Below are positions 41,183 to 49,846 of a DNA stretch of 52,862 nucleotides, one piece after another; position 1 is the first letter of the stretch; the number at the start of each line of letters is the position of its first letter. The stretch lies in contig JBCBGC010000045.1 of NCBI GenBank assembly GCA_038527215.1, forward strand, positions 1 to 52,862, in the 5' to 3' direction. Made by a program: the position numbers and the translations under genes. The notes below the pieces were generated by a model. The model worked only from the letters and a program-made list of their open reading frames with translations. It was not told the origin of the DNA and did not search any database. The DNA is from JAWPMV01 sp038527215. GTDB lineage: Bacteria > Bacteroidota > Bacteroidia > J057.

Positions 41183-43720
41183 ATGAGTGATACGGAAAAA
41201 ATTATTACCAGGGTCATAGAGGAGGAGATGAAAAATGCCTACATCGATTATTCGATGTCGGTCATTGTATCCCGGGCCTTACCAGATGTACGAGATGGAC
41301 TAAAGCCGGTTCACCGCCGGGTCCTGTATGGGATGACGGAACTGGGACTGGCCAGCAACAGACCCTACAAAAAATCAGCCCGTATTGTCGGGGAGGTATT
41401 AGGGAAATTCCACCCGCATGGTGATGGAGCGGTTTATGATACCATGGTCCGGATGGCCCAGGACTGGAGCTTACGATACCCTCTGGTAGACGGACAAGGA
41501 AACTTTGGCTCGGTGGATGGAGATAATCCCGCGGCCATGCGTTATACCGAGGCCCGTCTCCGGAAAATCGCGGAGGAATTGCTGACCGATCTGGAAAAAG
41601 ATACGGTAGATTTCCGCCTCAATTTTGACGACTCCCTGACTGAACCGACCGTTTTGCCGGCCAAGGTTCCCAACCTGCTGATCAACGGAGCCAGCGGGAT
41701 TGCGGTAGGGATGGCCACCAATATGCCTCCTCACAATATCGCAGAGGTCATTGATGCCACCATCGCCTATATCGATAACCGGGAGATAGATGTTCCCGGC
41801 TTGATGGAGCACGTCAAGGGCCCTGACTTTCCTACGGGAGGCACCATTTACGGAGTAGAAGGCATCCAATCAGCCTATGCCACAGGTAAAGGCCGGGTGG
41901 TGATCCGTGCCAAGACAGACATTGAAGAAGTAAGGGACGACCGGGAGCGCATCATCGTTACCGAAATTCCTTATCAGGTAAATAAGGCCACTACCATCCA
42001 GAAAATCAGTGGCTTAATCAACGAGAAAAAGCTGGAAGGCATTGCCGATGTCAACGACGAATCAGACCGTGATGGTATGCGGATCGTCATTGACCTGAAG
42101 CGGGATGCCAATGCGCAGGTGGTCCTGAACAAGCTGTTTCAGATGACCCCGCTGCAGTCCTCCTTTAGCATCAATAACGTTGCCCTGGTCAAAGGTCGTC
42201 CGCAACTGCTGACCCTCAAGGAAATGATCCAACACTATGTGGATCACCGCCACGAGGTTGTGGTGCGTCGCACCAAATATGAGTTGGAAGAGGCGCGCAA
42301 GCGTGCCCATATCCTGGAAGGCTTGTTGATTGCCCTCGATAATCTCGATGAGGTGATTGCCCTGATCCGCGCATCGCGCACCGCTGACATTGCCCGGGAA
42401 GGCCTGATGGATCGCTTTAAACTGTCTGAGATTCAAGCCAAAGCTATCCTGGACATGCGTCTGCAGCGCCTGACGGGACTGGAAAGAGATAAGATCCAGC
42501 AGCAGTATAAGGAGCTGAAAGAAAAAATTGATTACCTGGAGTCAGTCCTGGCGGATGAAGGCATGCGTATGGGCATCATCAAGGACGAGCTCGGAGAAAT
42601 GAAGGATAAGTATGGCGACGACCGCCGTACAGATATCACGTTCGCCGAAGGAGAAATCCGCATCGAAGACCTGATCGCCAACGAAGATGTGGTCCTGACC
42701 ATTACCAATCAGGGTTATATCAAACGGACCCTGGCTTCTGAATATCAGGCCCAGGGACGGGGCGGCACTGGCTTCCGAGGGACAGGCAAAAAAGAAAAGG
42801 ACTTCGTGGAGCACCTTTTTGCCACCCGGACCCACAATTATATGCTGTTCTTTACGGAGAAAGGTAAGTGCTTCTGGCTCAAGGTATACCAAATCCCCAA
42901 AGGAGAGCGAACCCACAAGGGAAGAGCCATCCAAAACCTGATTTCGATTGATCGGGACGACAAAGTGAAAGCCTACATCACGGTGGAAAACCTGGCTGAT
43001 GACGACTTTCTGGATTCGCACTTTATCATTATGGCCACCAAGAAAGGGCAGGTCAAAAAATCTTCTCTGCGGGCATACAGCCGCCCGCGTACCAATGGCA
43101 TCATTGCCATCACCATTGCTGAAGGAGATGAGTTGCTGGAAGCCAAGCTGACCAATGGCCAGTCTCATATCGTGTTGGCGGGTCAATCTGGGTATGCGGT
43201 TCGTTTTGAGGAAACTAAAGTGCGGGAGATGGGACGTAATGCCATGGGGGTAAGAGGCATCTCTCTCAAGGCAGAGGATGATGAAGTTGTAGGCATGGTG
43301 GTATGTCCAGACAATTCCAGCAACATTTTGGTCGTTTCAGAAGGTGGATACGGTAAACAAACCCCGGTAGAAGAGTACAGAGTGACCAATAGGGGGGGTA
43401 AAGGCGTCAAAACCTTGAACGTATCGGACAAAACCGGAAAATTGATCGCGATCAAACAAATTGAACCTGAGCAAGAAGAAGACCTGATGATCATCACCCG
43501 CAAGGGGATCACCATCCGCATGCGGACCAGTGATATCAGTGTGCTGGGAAGAAATACGCAGGGCGTACGCCTGATTCGTCTGAAAGGAGATGATGAGATT
43601 GCCTCGGTAGCCAAAGTGGCTGAAACGGAAGATGAACCACGAGGTGAAGATCAAATAGAAGGCGAGGGCGGCGAGAACCCTTCTTCTGAAGAAAATAATG
43701 GAAATTCCCCTACTACTTAA
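41183..43720 (+). CDS. gyrA: DNA gyrase subunit A
   Basis: 845 residues. The catalytic Tyr121 is in AAMRYTEARL, and the domain core shows RALPDVRDGLKPVHRR and HPHGDGAVYDTMVRMAQ. The position equivalent to E. coli Ser83 is Gly82; the Asp87 equivalent (Asp86) is kept. The C-terminal pinwheel is present, with a GyrA-box equivalent at Q524-G-R-G-G-T-G530 rather than QRRGGKG. The tail is strongly acidic (from about residue 815, rich in Glu, Gly and Asn). It introduces negative supercoils with GyrB. The start is ATG 41183. Confidence 0.95.
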   Translation: MSDTEKIITRVIEEEMKNAYIDYSMSVIVSRALPDVRDGLKPVHRRVLYGMTELGLASNRPYKKSARIVGEVLGKFHPHGDGAVYDTMVRMAQDWSLRYPLVDGQGNFGSVDGDNPAAMRYTEARLRKIAEELLTDLEKDTVDFRLNFDDSLTEPTVLPAKVPNLLINGASGIAVGMATNMPPHNIAEVIDATIAYIDNREIDVPGLMEHVKGPDFPTGGTIYGVEGIQSAYATGKGRVVIRAKTDIEEVRDDRERIIVTEIPYQVNKATTIQKISGLINEKKLEGIADVNDESDRDGMRIVIDLKRDANAQVVLNKLFQMTPLQSSFSINNVALVKGRPQLLTLKEMIQHYVDHRHEVVVRRTKYELEEARKRAHILEGLLIALDNLDEVIALIRASRTADIAREGLMDRFKLSEIQAKAILDMRLQRLTGLERDKIQQQYKELKEKIDYLESVLADEGMRMGIIKDELGEMKDKYGDDRRTDITFAEGEIRIEDLIANEDVVLTITNQGYIKRTLASEYQAQGRGGTGFRGTGKKEKDFVEHLFATRTHNYMLFFTEKGKCFWLKVYQIPKGERTHKGRAIQNLISIDRDDKVKAYITVENLADDDFLDSHFIIMATKKGQVKKSSLRAYSRPRTNGIIAITIAEGDELLEAKLTNGQSHIVLAGQSGYAVRFEETKVREMGRNAMGVRGISLKAEDDEVVGMVVCPDNSSNILVVSEGGYGKQTPVEEYRVTNRGGKGVKTLNVSDKTGKLIAIKQIEPEQEEDLMIITRKGITIRMRTSDISVLGRNTQGVRLIRLKGDDEIASVAKVAETEDEPRGEDQIEGEGGENPSSEENNGNSPTT

Positions 43721-43790
43721 TCTATAAATAAAAGACACCTGTAAGAATGCTTTAACGCACAAGGTGCATGTTTCAAAATTGATGGAAATT

Positions 43791-45044
43791 ATGAAGAAAC
43801 TGACAGCCTTATTTGCACTCGCTGCGATGTTCGCCCTACCTCTGAGTGCACAAAAGTCAAAAATCAACTCTGGAGCGATTGCTGTCCAGGGAGGAGATAT
43901 AGCCGGCGCTATTGAAAAGCTGGAAGAAGGTCTCGCTAAGCCTGAGTTGCTGGGCAAAAAAGAAGCCCAGATCAACAAAATGGTTGCTAAAGGGCATTGG
44001 AATCTGTACAAGGCTTATTACACGCTGGCCACGGATGAAACGCAAACTGAGTTACGCGAAAAATATCCTGATTACCTTTTCAAAGCCTTAGAAAGCCTGG
44101 AAAAAGCTACTGAGGATGAGGTAGCCGGTAAATCTTACCGCAGCCAGTCTATCCTGGGTGGATTTAAGTACAACGTTTGGACTTTTCTCTACAACGATGG
44201 CGTATCTAAATTCAACGCTGGAGAAGATAAGGTAGCCCTGAAGTACTTCCTGGCTGCTGACCGCGCCTATCCTGAGCACTTCCTGACCAACCGTATGCTG
44301 GGGTCTGCTTACCTGATCAACAAAGACTCAGCTAAGTGTACCTCCTACCTGGAGAACTGTATCAAAATCTTCAAAGCGAAGTATGATGATTCTCTCGAAG
44401 GAATCGAGGAAGTAAAAGCTGGCGACGCCTATAAGGTTGACTACAGCCAGCTGAGCTATATCTACCAGCAGTTGATCGTACTGCAGGAAGCCATGGGCGA
44501 AACGGAAAAAGCCCTGGCCACGGCCGAAGACGGGATTAAAATGATTCCTGATGACAACGAAGGGGTGAAGCGTCAGGAATTAGCCATTTATCAGGCTCAC
44601 CCTGAAATGGTAGAAATCGCTGAAAAGAAATTCAAAGCTGCCCTGGCTGAGAATCCCGATGATAACAACATCCGGGTGGCCTACGCCAACCTGTTGGAGA
44701 AAAACAAGAAGCCAGAAGAGGCTTTCAAACTGTACAGCGAGGCTTACGAGCGCGATGATCAAAGCCTCCAGGCCAACTATGGTATCGCGGCTTACTACAT
44801 CAACCGGGCGGCCATTGAGTCTGAAAAGAAAATGAAGCTGAAAAGAGATGATGAGATTGATGCGGCTGACGAAGTGATCAAAGGACTGTGTGAAAAAGCC
44901 TATCCTCACCTGGTATGGCTACACAACGCCCAGCCTAAAGAAGCCGAGTGGCTTTCTCAGCTCGTGAACATTACGCCCATCATTGGCAAGCGTGATGAAA
45001 TGGAACTCTACGGAAAAAAACTGGGTGAGCTGACCAAAAAGTAA
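43791..45044 (+). CDS. Secreted TPR repeat protein
   Basis: 417 residues from ATG 43791 (MKKLTALFALAAMFALPLSAQ signal peptide, cut near 21); a frame start 27 bp earlier lacks a signal. The mature part is a row of TPR-like helical pairs (AIAVQGGDIAGAIEKLEEGL, HFLTNRMLGSAYLINKDSAKCTSYLENCIK, QQLIVLQEAMGETEKALATAEDGIKM, NNIRVAYANLLEKNKKPEEAFKLYSEAYERDD). It probably sits in the periplasm as a scaffold. It begins 70 bp after gyrA and could be read with it; a good terminator follows. Confidence 0.87.
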   Translation: MKKLTALFALAAMFALPLSAQKSKINSGAIAVQGGDIAGAIEKLEEGLAKPELLGKKEAQINKMVAKGHWNLYKAYYTLATDETQTELREKYPDYLFKALESLEKATEDEVAGKSYRSQSILGGFKYNVWTFLYNDGVSKFNAGEDKVALKYFLAADRAYPEHFLTNRMLGSAYLINKDSAKCTSYLENCIKIFKAKYDDSLEGIEEVKAGDAYKVDYSQLSYIYQQLIVLQEAMGETEKALATAEDGIKMIPDDNEGVKRQELAIYQAHPEMVEIAEKKFKAALAENPDDNNIRVAYANLLEKNKKPEEAFKLYSEAYERDDQSLQANYGIAAYYINRAAIESEKKMKLKRDDEIDAADEVIKGLCEKAYPHLVWLHNAQPKEAEWLSQLVNITPIIGKRDEMELYGKKLGELTKK

Positions 45045-45064
45045 GCCTCCCTTAACCAGATACG

Positions 45065-45098
45065 GGCCTCATTTCCCTTTGGGAAGTGAGGCCTTTTT
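45065..45098 (+). terminator. Rho-independent terminator after the TPR gene
   Basis: GGCCTCATTTCC pairs with GGAAGTGAGGCC (one G-U pair), a short loop, then TTTTT, 20 bp past the stop. Confidence 0.88.
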
Positions 45099-45100
45099 GC

Positions 45101-46792
45101 TTAGTAGAGAAAACGGCGGGGACTGAGATGGGCTCGTAGTCCCAGCATCAGGCTGAAGGATTGCTGGCTATAGAGGCCAGCTTGATCCCGCTCCCGACGG
45201 TAACGGACTTCCCCCTCCAGATAGTTGTCCGAGCGCATGAGCTGATAGGAGATTCGACCATAAAACTGCTGAATATCCAGGCGATTGCCCTGGGTTACTT
45301 CATGATTGAAATCTCCCACCCGATTGGTATAAACCCGTCCGATATCTCCGCCAAAGTTGACAGAGGCGGAGTCCAGGCCCTGAGCAGTCATCGAATAAGA
45401 AGCATAAAGATTCCAGGCAGGTTTGGGCTGGTAGCGGAGAATCAGGTGCATATCATACAAATTAGCACCAAAGGAATGCCCCAGGCTTTGGCCATAATGA
45501 CTGTAATTAGCGCTCACACTAAAATGCTGATAGGTAAAGGGACGGAGGCGATTGTATTCTGCCTGAAAGTCTAATCCTTCCACGCCCGCAACATCAATGT
45601 AGCGCCCACCCAATTGCCAGCCAATTTTGTTCCCATAATATCCGCTGCCCTGATCCCGGATCCCAATGTTCACATCATCGATCAGGAACTGCCCATAGAG
45701 CTGAAAGCGCTGCAAAAAATTCCATTTGGCCTGCGCCCCGAGGAAGGCATTATCCGAACTTCCGAATACCTGTTCTGCCGCCCGGAAAAAAATCACGGGA
45801 TTAAAGTAAGACCATTCTGGTCCTCTCAAGCCATTGGGAAGGCTGGGTTGATACACCAGCGACTCAAATAGTGAAAAGGAGAAATTGTTCCAGGGATGGT
45901 AAGTGAGCTGGTGAAAAACCGCGAATTTTTTCGGGAGGCGGCCATAGTTATCATTCCAGTTGGGGATAAAGTCCGTGAGCTGGGTAAAATGGTTGACGTA
46001 GGTCAGCCGCCAAATCCGGGTGGTCAGGTTGAGGAAAAGGTAATCCGCCGCATGATCGGAAAGACTCAGACTTTGAAACCCATTGCCCCAGAAGGCCCGG
46101 TCCTTCCCAAATTTCAGCCGCACGGCGGGAATGGGCCGGAAAGTCAGGTAGGCCCTGCTACCCAGAAAATCTACCCCATTTTGGTCTCCAAAGGTCTTGA
46201 CCCGCGTTTCTCCGGGCAGGGTCCGCTGCGCCGCAAAGTGGTCATAGACAAATTGAGGCACCCTGAGAATGTTGTCAAAAACTTCCGTCTGAAAGCCTAC
46301 TTTTCCATATAAACTCCCTCGGATCATCAGGCCTCGGCTGTTGTAGTACAAAGGTAGATTAGGACTGCCAGCCGTGGGGAAATCATTTCTGTCTACGCCT
46401 AGGGAGGTGTGAAGAATCGGGTTGATATACAATTCCAGCGGTCCTTGCTTTACCCTTCCCAGGTCTCTTTTATTGGTGTAAAAGGTATTCCACAAGCCTT
46501 TATAGGCGGGCTGGGCCAGGCTATCATTCACCAGCCATTCCATGCGCTCATGCCAGCCAGCTAAGAGGCGGCTGCCGGAGGAGGCATGACGCCGACTTCT
46601 CCGCAACAGTTGCGCGACAGTAGCTCGATCCATCGGACGGACACTATTGGGCACCAGGGTGTCAGTGAGCCCCTGAATATCCAGTCGATCGAGATAATGA
46701 TAGACGGGGTGATTGAGGAGGAGGTCTGTATCCTGAGCCCCTGCTCGTAGGAAAAGCAAGGCCAGGAGGAGAACTGGTATGAGCTTGTGCAT
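45101..46792 (-). CDS. Wzi-like outer-membrane beta-barrel protein
   Basis: 563 residues from ATG 46790-46792, which opens a signal peptide (MHKLIPVLLLALLFLRAGAQ). After a periplasmic linker (LDIQGLTDTLVPNSVRPMDRATVAQLL), the rest is amphipathic beta strands with aromatic girdles (FYTNKRDLG, RLKFGKDRAFWGNGFQSLSL, FNPVIFFRAAEQ, WQLGGRYIDVAG) ending in an aromatic C-terminal residue after RRFLY. This matches the 'capsule assembly Wzi' barrel family, which helps hold polysaccharide at the cell surface. It diverges from a GT4 glycosyltransferase and HldD-like gene, which fits. Confidence 0.8.
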   Translation of the reverse strand: MHKLIPVLLLALLFLRAGAQDTDLLLNHPVYHYLDRLDIQGLTDTLVPNSVRPMDRATVAQLLRRSRRHASSGSRLLAGWHERMEWLVNDSLAQPAYKGLWNTFYTNKRDLGRVKQGPLELYINPILHTSLGVDRNDFPTAGSPNLPLYYNSRGLMIRGSLYGKVGFQTEVFDNILRVPQFVYDHFAAQRTLPGETRVKTFGDQNGVDFLGSRAYLTFRPIPAVRLKFGKDRAFWGNGFQSLSLSDHAADYLFLNLTTRIWRLTYVNHFTQLTDFIPNWNDNYGRLPKKFAVFHQLTYHPWNNFSFSLFESLVYQPSLPNGLRGPEWSYFNPVIFFRAAEQVFGSSDNAFLGAQAKWNFLQRFQLYGQFLIDDVNIGIRDQGSGYYGNKIGWQLGGRYIDVAGVEGLDFQAEYNRLRPFTYQHFSVSANYSHYGQSLGHSFGANLYDMHLILRYQPKPAWNLYASYSMTAQGLDSASVNFGGDIGRVYTNRVGDFNHEVTQGNRLDIQQFYGRISYQLMRSDNYLEGEVRYRRERDQAGLYSQQSFSLMLGLRAHLSPRRFLY

Positions 46793-46850
46793 GCCGGGAA
46801 ATTCGGCAAATTTGTCCGGTCCACCAAGGCAGAAATTGGGGAAGGACACC

Positions 46851-46881
46851 TTGCTCGCCTGCCGTCCGTGCCGTAATTTCG
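46851..46881 (+). promoter_or_regulatory. Candidate promoter of the GT4 gene
   Basis: TTG at 46851-46853, 20 bp, then TAATTTCG at 46874-46881 (7 of 8 with TAnnTTTG). Transcription would start a few bases before GTG 46897. Confidence 0.45.
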
Positions 46882-46896
46882 CCCCAAGTATTAATT

Positions 46897-48027
46897 GTGG
46901 CAGCATCCCAAAACAAGCATATTTTCCTTTCCGTGGTCAATGATCTGAGCGGAGATCAACGCGTCCACCGCATCGCCAGTAGCTTGCAACATGCTGGTTA
47001 TGAGGTCAGTGTGGTAGGGCGAAAACTGCCTGATTCTCAGCCCTTAAGTAAGAGAAGCTATCAAACCTACCGCTTGCGGCTGGCAGTGCATCGAGGCAAG
47101 TTGTTTTACCTGATGTTTAACCTCCGTCTCTTCATTTTTCTCATGCAAAAAAGGCCGGATATCCTCGTTGCCAATGACCTGGATACCCTGCTGCCAAATT
47201 ATCTGGTGAGCCGACTCTTAGGGAAAAAATTGGTCTACGATACCCATGAATATTTCACCGAGGTCCCTGAATTGATCAATCGGCCTGCCACGCGGGCAGT
47301 ATGGCAAAGACTGGAAAAGGCTTTGTTTCCGCGCTTGACGCATGTGTATACCGTCAATGAAGCCCTGGCAGAAATTTATCAGGAAACCTATGCGGTGCCC
47401 GTGCAGTCGATCCGCAATCTTCCCTTACGCAGAAGGGTGAGCATCCCTGCCCGCCAAGGCAATATCCTGTTGTATCAAGGAGCCCTGAACCTGGGACGTG
47501 GCTTGGAATTATTGATCGAAAGCATGCAGTTTTTGCCGGAATATGAATTGTGGATCATTGGCAAAGGAGATGTAGAGGATGCCTTGAAAGCTCAGGCCCA
47601 AGCCGGGAATCTGTTAGGGGAAAACGTTCATTTTCAAGGCTTTGTGCCCTGGGAAGAGCTGGCAAAATACACCGCTCAGGCCAGCCTGGGTTTTAGCATT
47701 GAAGAGGACTTAGGCTTGAATTATCGCTACGCCAGCCCCAATAAGGTGTATGACTATATCCAGGCTTCGGTACCCGTCATGGTGTCTGACTTACCGATGA
47801 TGCGACGGACTGTAACCCAATATGGGGTAGGGGAGGTGATCACGGCCGAAGAGCGAAAGCCTGAAGCCCTGGCTGCCAAAATTCGAGGATTTTTTGCGGA
47901 TCAAGATGGCTATCAGGCCTGCGTAGTGGCTTGTCAGGTAGCGGCCGAGGAACTCAACTGGCAACAGGAAGAGGAAAAACTGCATGCGCTCTACCATAGC
48001 CTGGACTCAATTGCTGAAAGCTTATGA
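46897..48027 (+). CDS. Glycosyltransferase family 4
   Basis: 376 residues from GTG 46897. The N-terminal half has the GT4 donor-fold start (HIFLSVVNDLSGDQRVHRIASSL) and LVANDLDTLLPNYLVSR. The C-terminal half has the sugar-nucleotide site with LYQGALNLGRGLELLIESMQFL, YELWIIGKGD and LNYRYASPNKVYDYIQASVPVMVSD (the last like the EGxxxxxxEA region). It transfers a sugar to a surface glycan or lipid carrier; donor and acceptor are unknown. The stop overlaps the next start by 4 bp (ATGA). Confidence 0.88.
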   Translation: MAASQNKHIFLSVVNDLSGDQRVHRIASSLQHAGYEVSVVGRKLPDSQPLSKRSYQTYRLRLAVHRGKLFYLMFNLRLFIFLMQKRPDILVANDLDTLLPNYLVSRLLGKKLVYDTHEYFTEVPELINRPATRAVWQRLEKALFPRLTHVYTVNEALAEIYQETYAVPVQSIRNLPLRRRVSIPARQGNILLYQGALNLGRGLELLIESMQFLPEYELWIIGKGDVEDALKAQAQAGNLLGENVHFQGFVPWEELAKYTAQASLGFSIEEDLGLNYRYASPNKVYDYIQASVPVMVSDLPMMRRTVTQYGVGEVITAEERKPEALAAKIRGFFADQDGYQACVVACQVAAEELNWQQEEEKLHALYHSLDSIAESL

Positions 48028-48995
48028 TAATCGTTACGGGGGCCGCCGGATTCATCGGCAGTTGTATGGCGCATCACTTGATAGCGGAAGGGCAAAGCCC
48101 GGTGGTGTGCGTAGACGACTTTAGCCGAGAGGACAAGGCCGCAAATCTTCCCATGGATACGAACTGTCTTCGGGTGGACCGCCAAAACCTATTCGATTGG
48201 TGGGAGGAGCATCGCGGTAAGATCAGTTGGGTCATTCATCTAGGCGCCCGCACGGATACCGCTGAACTCAGCGAAACGATTTTTAACCAACTGAATCTTC
48301 ACTATTCTCAACAGATCTGGACCCTCTGTGCCAGAGACCAGTTGCCCTTGATCTATGCTTCGAGCGCCGCGACTTACGGTGGAGGGGAACACGGCTTTTC
48401 AGATGCACACGAAGGCCTGGCTGCTTTGCAACCGCTCAACCCCTATGGTTGGAGCAAACATCGCATGGACCTGTGGGCCTTGCAGCAAGCGACCCCGCCA
48501 CCCTTTTGGGCTGGCCTGAAATTCTTCAATGTGTTTGGACCCAATGAGTTTCACAAAGGCCGCATGGCCAGCGTGATTTTTCACGCCTACCATCAGATTA
48601 CCCGCTCCGGAGGCTTGAAGTTGTTCCGTTCGCATCGGGCTGATTATCAGGATGGCATGCAAATGCGAGACTTTATTTATGTTAAAGACCTGGTCGCGGT
48701 GATGCGCTTTTTGATGGAAGGAAAGACAGCCTCGGGCCTCTACAACCTGGGCACCGGGCAAGCCCGGACCTTCCTCGATTTGGGACGGGCTGTATTTTCA
48801 GCCCTGGAGGTCCCTGCAAATATTGCCTTTGTCGATACGCCCATAGATATTCGTGATACCTACCAGTATTTCACAGAGGCGCAAATGGTCAAGCTTCGGA
48901 CCGCTGGTTGGGGAGCTTCTTTTACCCCCCTGGAGGCTGCCATTGATGATTATGTGAAAAAATATTTGGTCCCGGGAAAATATTTTCAGGCGTAA
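48024..48995 (+). CDS. hldD: ADP-L-glycero-D-manno-heptose 6-epimerase (HldD/RfaD)
   Basis: 323 residues. The Rossmann start is IIVTGAAGFIGS, the catalytic Tyr141-G-W-S-K145 follows NP, and IHLGARTDT, SSAATYGGGEHGF and FFNVFGPNEFHKGRMASV are the HldD pattern. The enzyme epimerises ADP-D-glycero- to ADP-L-glycero-manno-heptose, used in lipopolysaccharide core. It overlaps the GT4 gene by 4 bp, so both are cotranslated and belong to surface-glycan synthesis. Confidence 0.92.
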   Translation: MIIVTGAAGFIGSCMAHHLIAEGQSPVVCVDDFSREDKAANLPMDTNCLRVDRQNLFDWWEEHRGKISWVIHLGARTDTAELSETIFNQLNLHYSQQIWTLCARDQLPLIYASSAATYGGGEHGFSDAHEGLAALQPLNPYGWSKHRMDLWALQQATPPPFWAGLKFFNVFGPNEFHKGRMASVIFHAYHQITRSGGLKLFRSHRADYQDGMQMRDFIYVKDLVAVMRFLMEGKTASGLYNLGTGQARTFLDLGRAVFSALEVPANIAFVDTPIDIRDTYQYFTEAQMVKLRTAGWGASFTPLEAAIDDYVKKYLVPGKYFQA

Positions 48996-49065
48996 GAAAG
49001 TTATTACCCATACATGAGCGGTTAAAATTGGCCCGCGAAAGGGAGGGATTCGGCCAAACTTTTGC

Positions 49066-49096
49066 TTTGAATTATGCGTTAGTATTGATAAATTTC
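49066..49096 (+). promoter_or_regulatory. Promoter TTTG-N19-TAAATTTC
   Basis: TTTG at 49066-49069, exactly 19 bp, TAAATTTC at 49089-49096 (7 of 8 with TAnnTTTG). The ATG follows 19 bp later at 49116. Confidence 0.6.
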
Positions 49097-49115
49097 TACT
49101 GCGTTAAAACTTACC

Positions 49116-49754
49116 ATGCCATTGGTCAAATTATTATTAAATTTTAGCCTCCTGCTATCGTTGCTGATTGCACCATGTTTTCTACTCATGGCGTATTGGT
49201 ATAGACGGCAATTGAGCCAGACCCTCATGGTATGGAAAAAGCCTGAGATGGTAATTGTTACCATCACTTTTTCAGTAGCTGCCCTCATCCTTTTCATTGT
49301 CGGGATCTCCAGTATGTTCACCTATTATGATCTGAACATCCTGGAAAGCAGTGAGACTCAATGGGCAGACAAAGGGAAATTTCAGCAGGTAGGGATTATT
49401 TGTGGGCTCTTGATGGCTGCATTGGTCTTTACTTATATGGCGATCCGCATGTTGTTGGTCAGAGTGATCACCAACAAAGGCATCGTGGTCAATGATCGCT
49501 TGCTACGCATCCCCGATATCCGAAACGTCATTGAATGGTATGAAATCACAGATTATTACTTGGTTTCAGACTATCCCAATATTGTGTTTACCCTGATTGT
49601 ACAAAAGCAGCCTCTGACTTTCGAACGGATGTCCGTTCGGGTACCTGTCTATATGCGGGAAAAGTTTGAGGATTTGCTTGAAAAGAAAATGTCTAATGCT
49701 GCCGCCTTTGAGGAAGAAGCAGATATTAGTACGCATCGGTTTTCAGAAAACTAG
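49116..49754 (+). CDS. Hypothetical membrane protein with three helices
   Basis: 212 residues. Helices lie near residues 5-28 (LLLNFSLLLSLLIAPCFLLMAYW), 46-68 (VIVTITFSVAALILFIVGISSMF) and 92-112 (VGIICGLLMAALVFTYMAIRMLL), then a soluble domain with beta strands (RVITNKGIVVNDRLLRIPDIRNVIEWYEITDYYL, NIVFTLIVQKQ) that looks like a small PH-like domain by its strand spacing only. I do not recognise a family. It has its own promoter and precedes the large HAMP protein in the same direction. Confidence 0.75.
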   Translation: MPLVKLLLNFSLLLSLLIAPCFLLMAYWYRRQLSQTLMVWKKPEMVIVTITFSVAALILFIVGISSMFTYYDLNILESSETQWADKGKFQQVGIICGLLMAALVFTYMAIRMLLVRVITNKGIVVNDRLLRIPDIRNVIEWYEITDYYLVSDYPNIVFTLIVQKQPLTFERMSVRVPVYMREKFEDLLEKKMSNAAAFEEEADISTHRFSEN

Positions 49755-49846
49755 CCACACTTTCTGGAAATAGTTCTCACCTTACTGCCCTTTATCTGTA
49801 TCTTTACCCTCGAGCTTATTTTTTGTGGTGAGATGAATTAGCGTCC

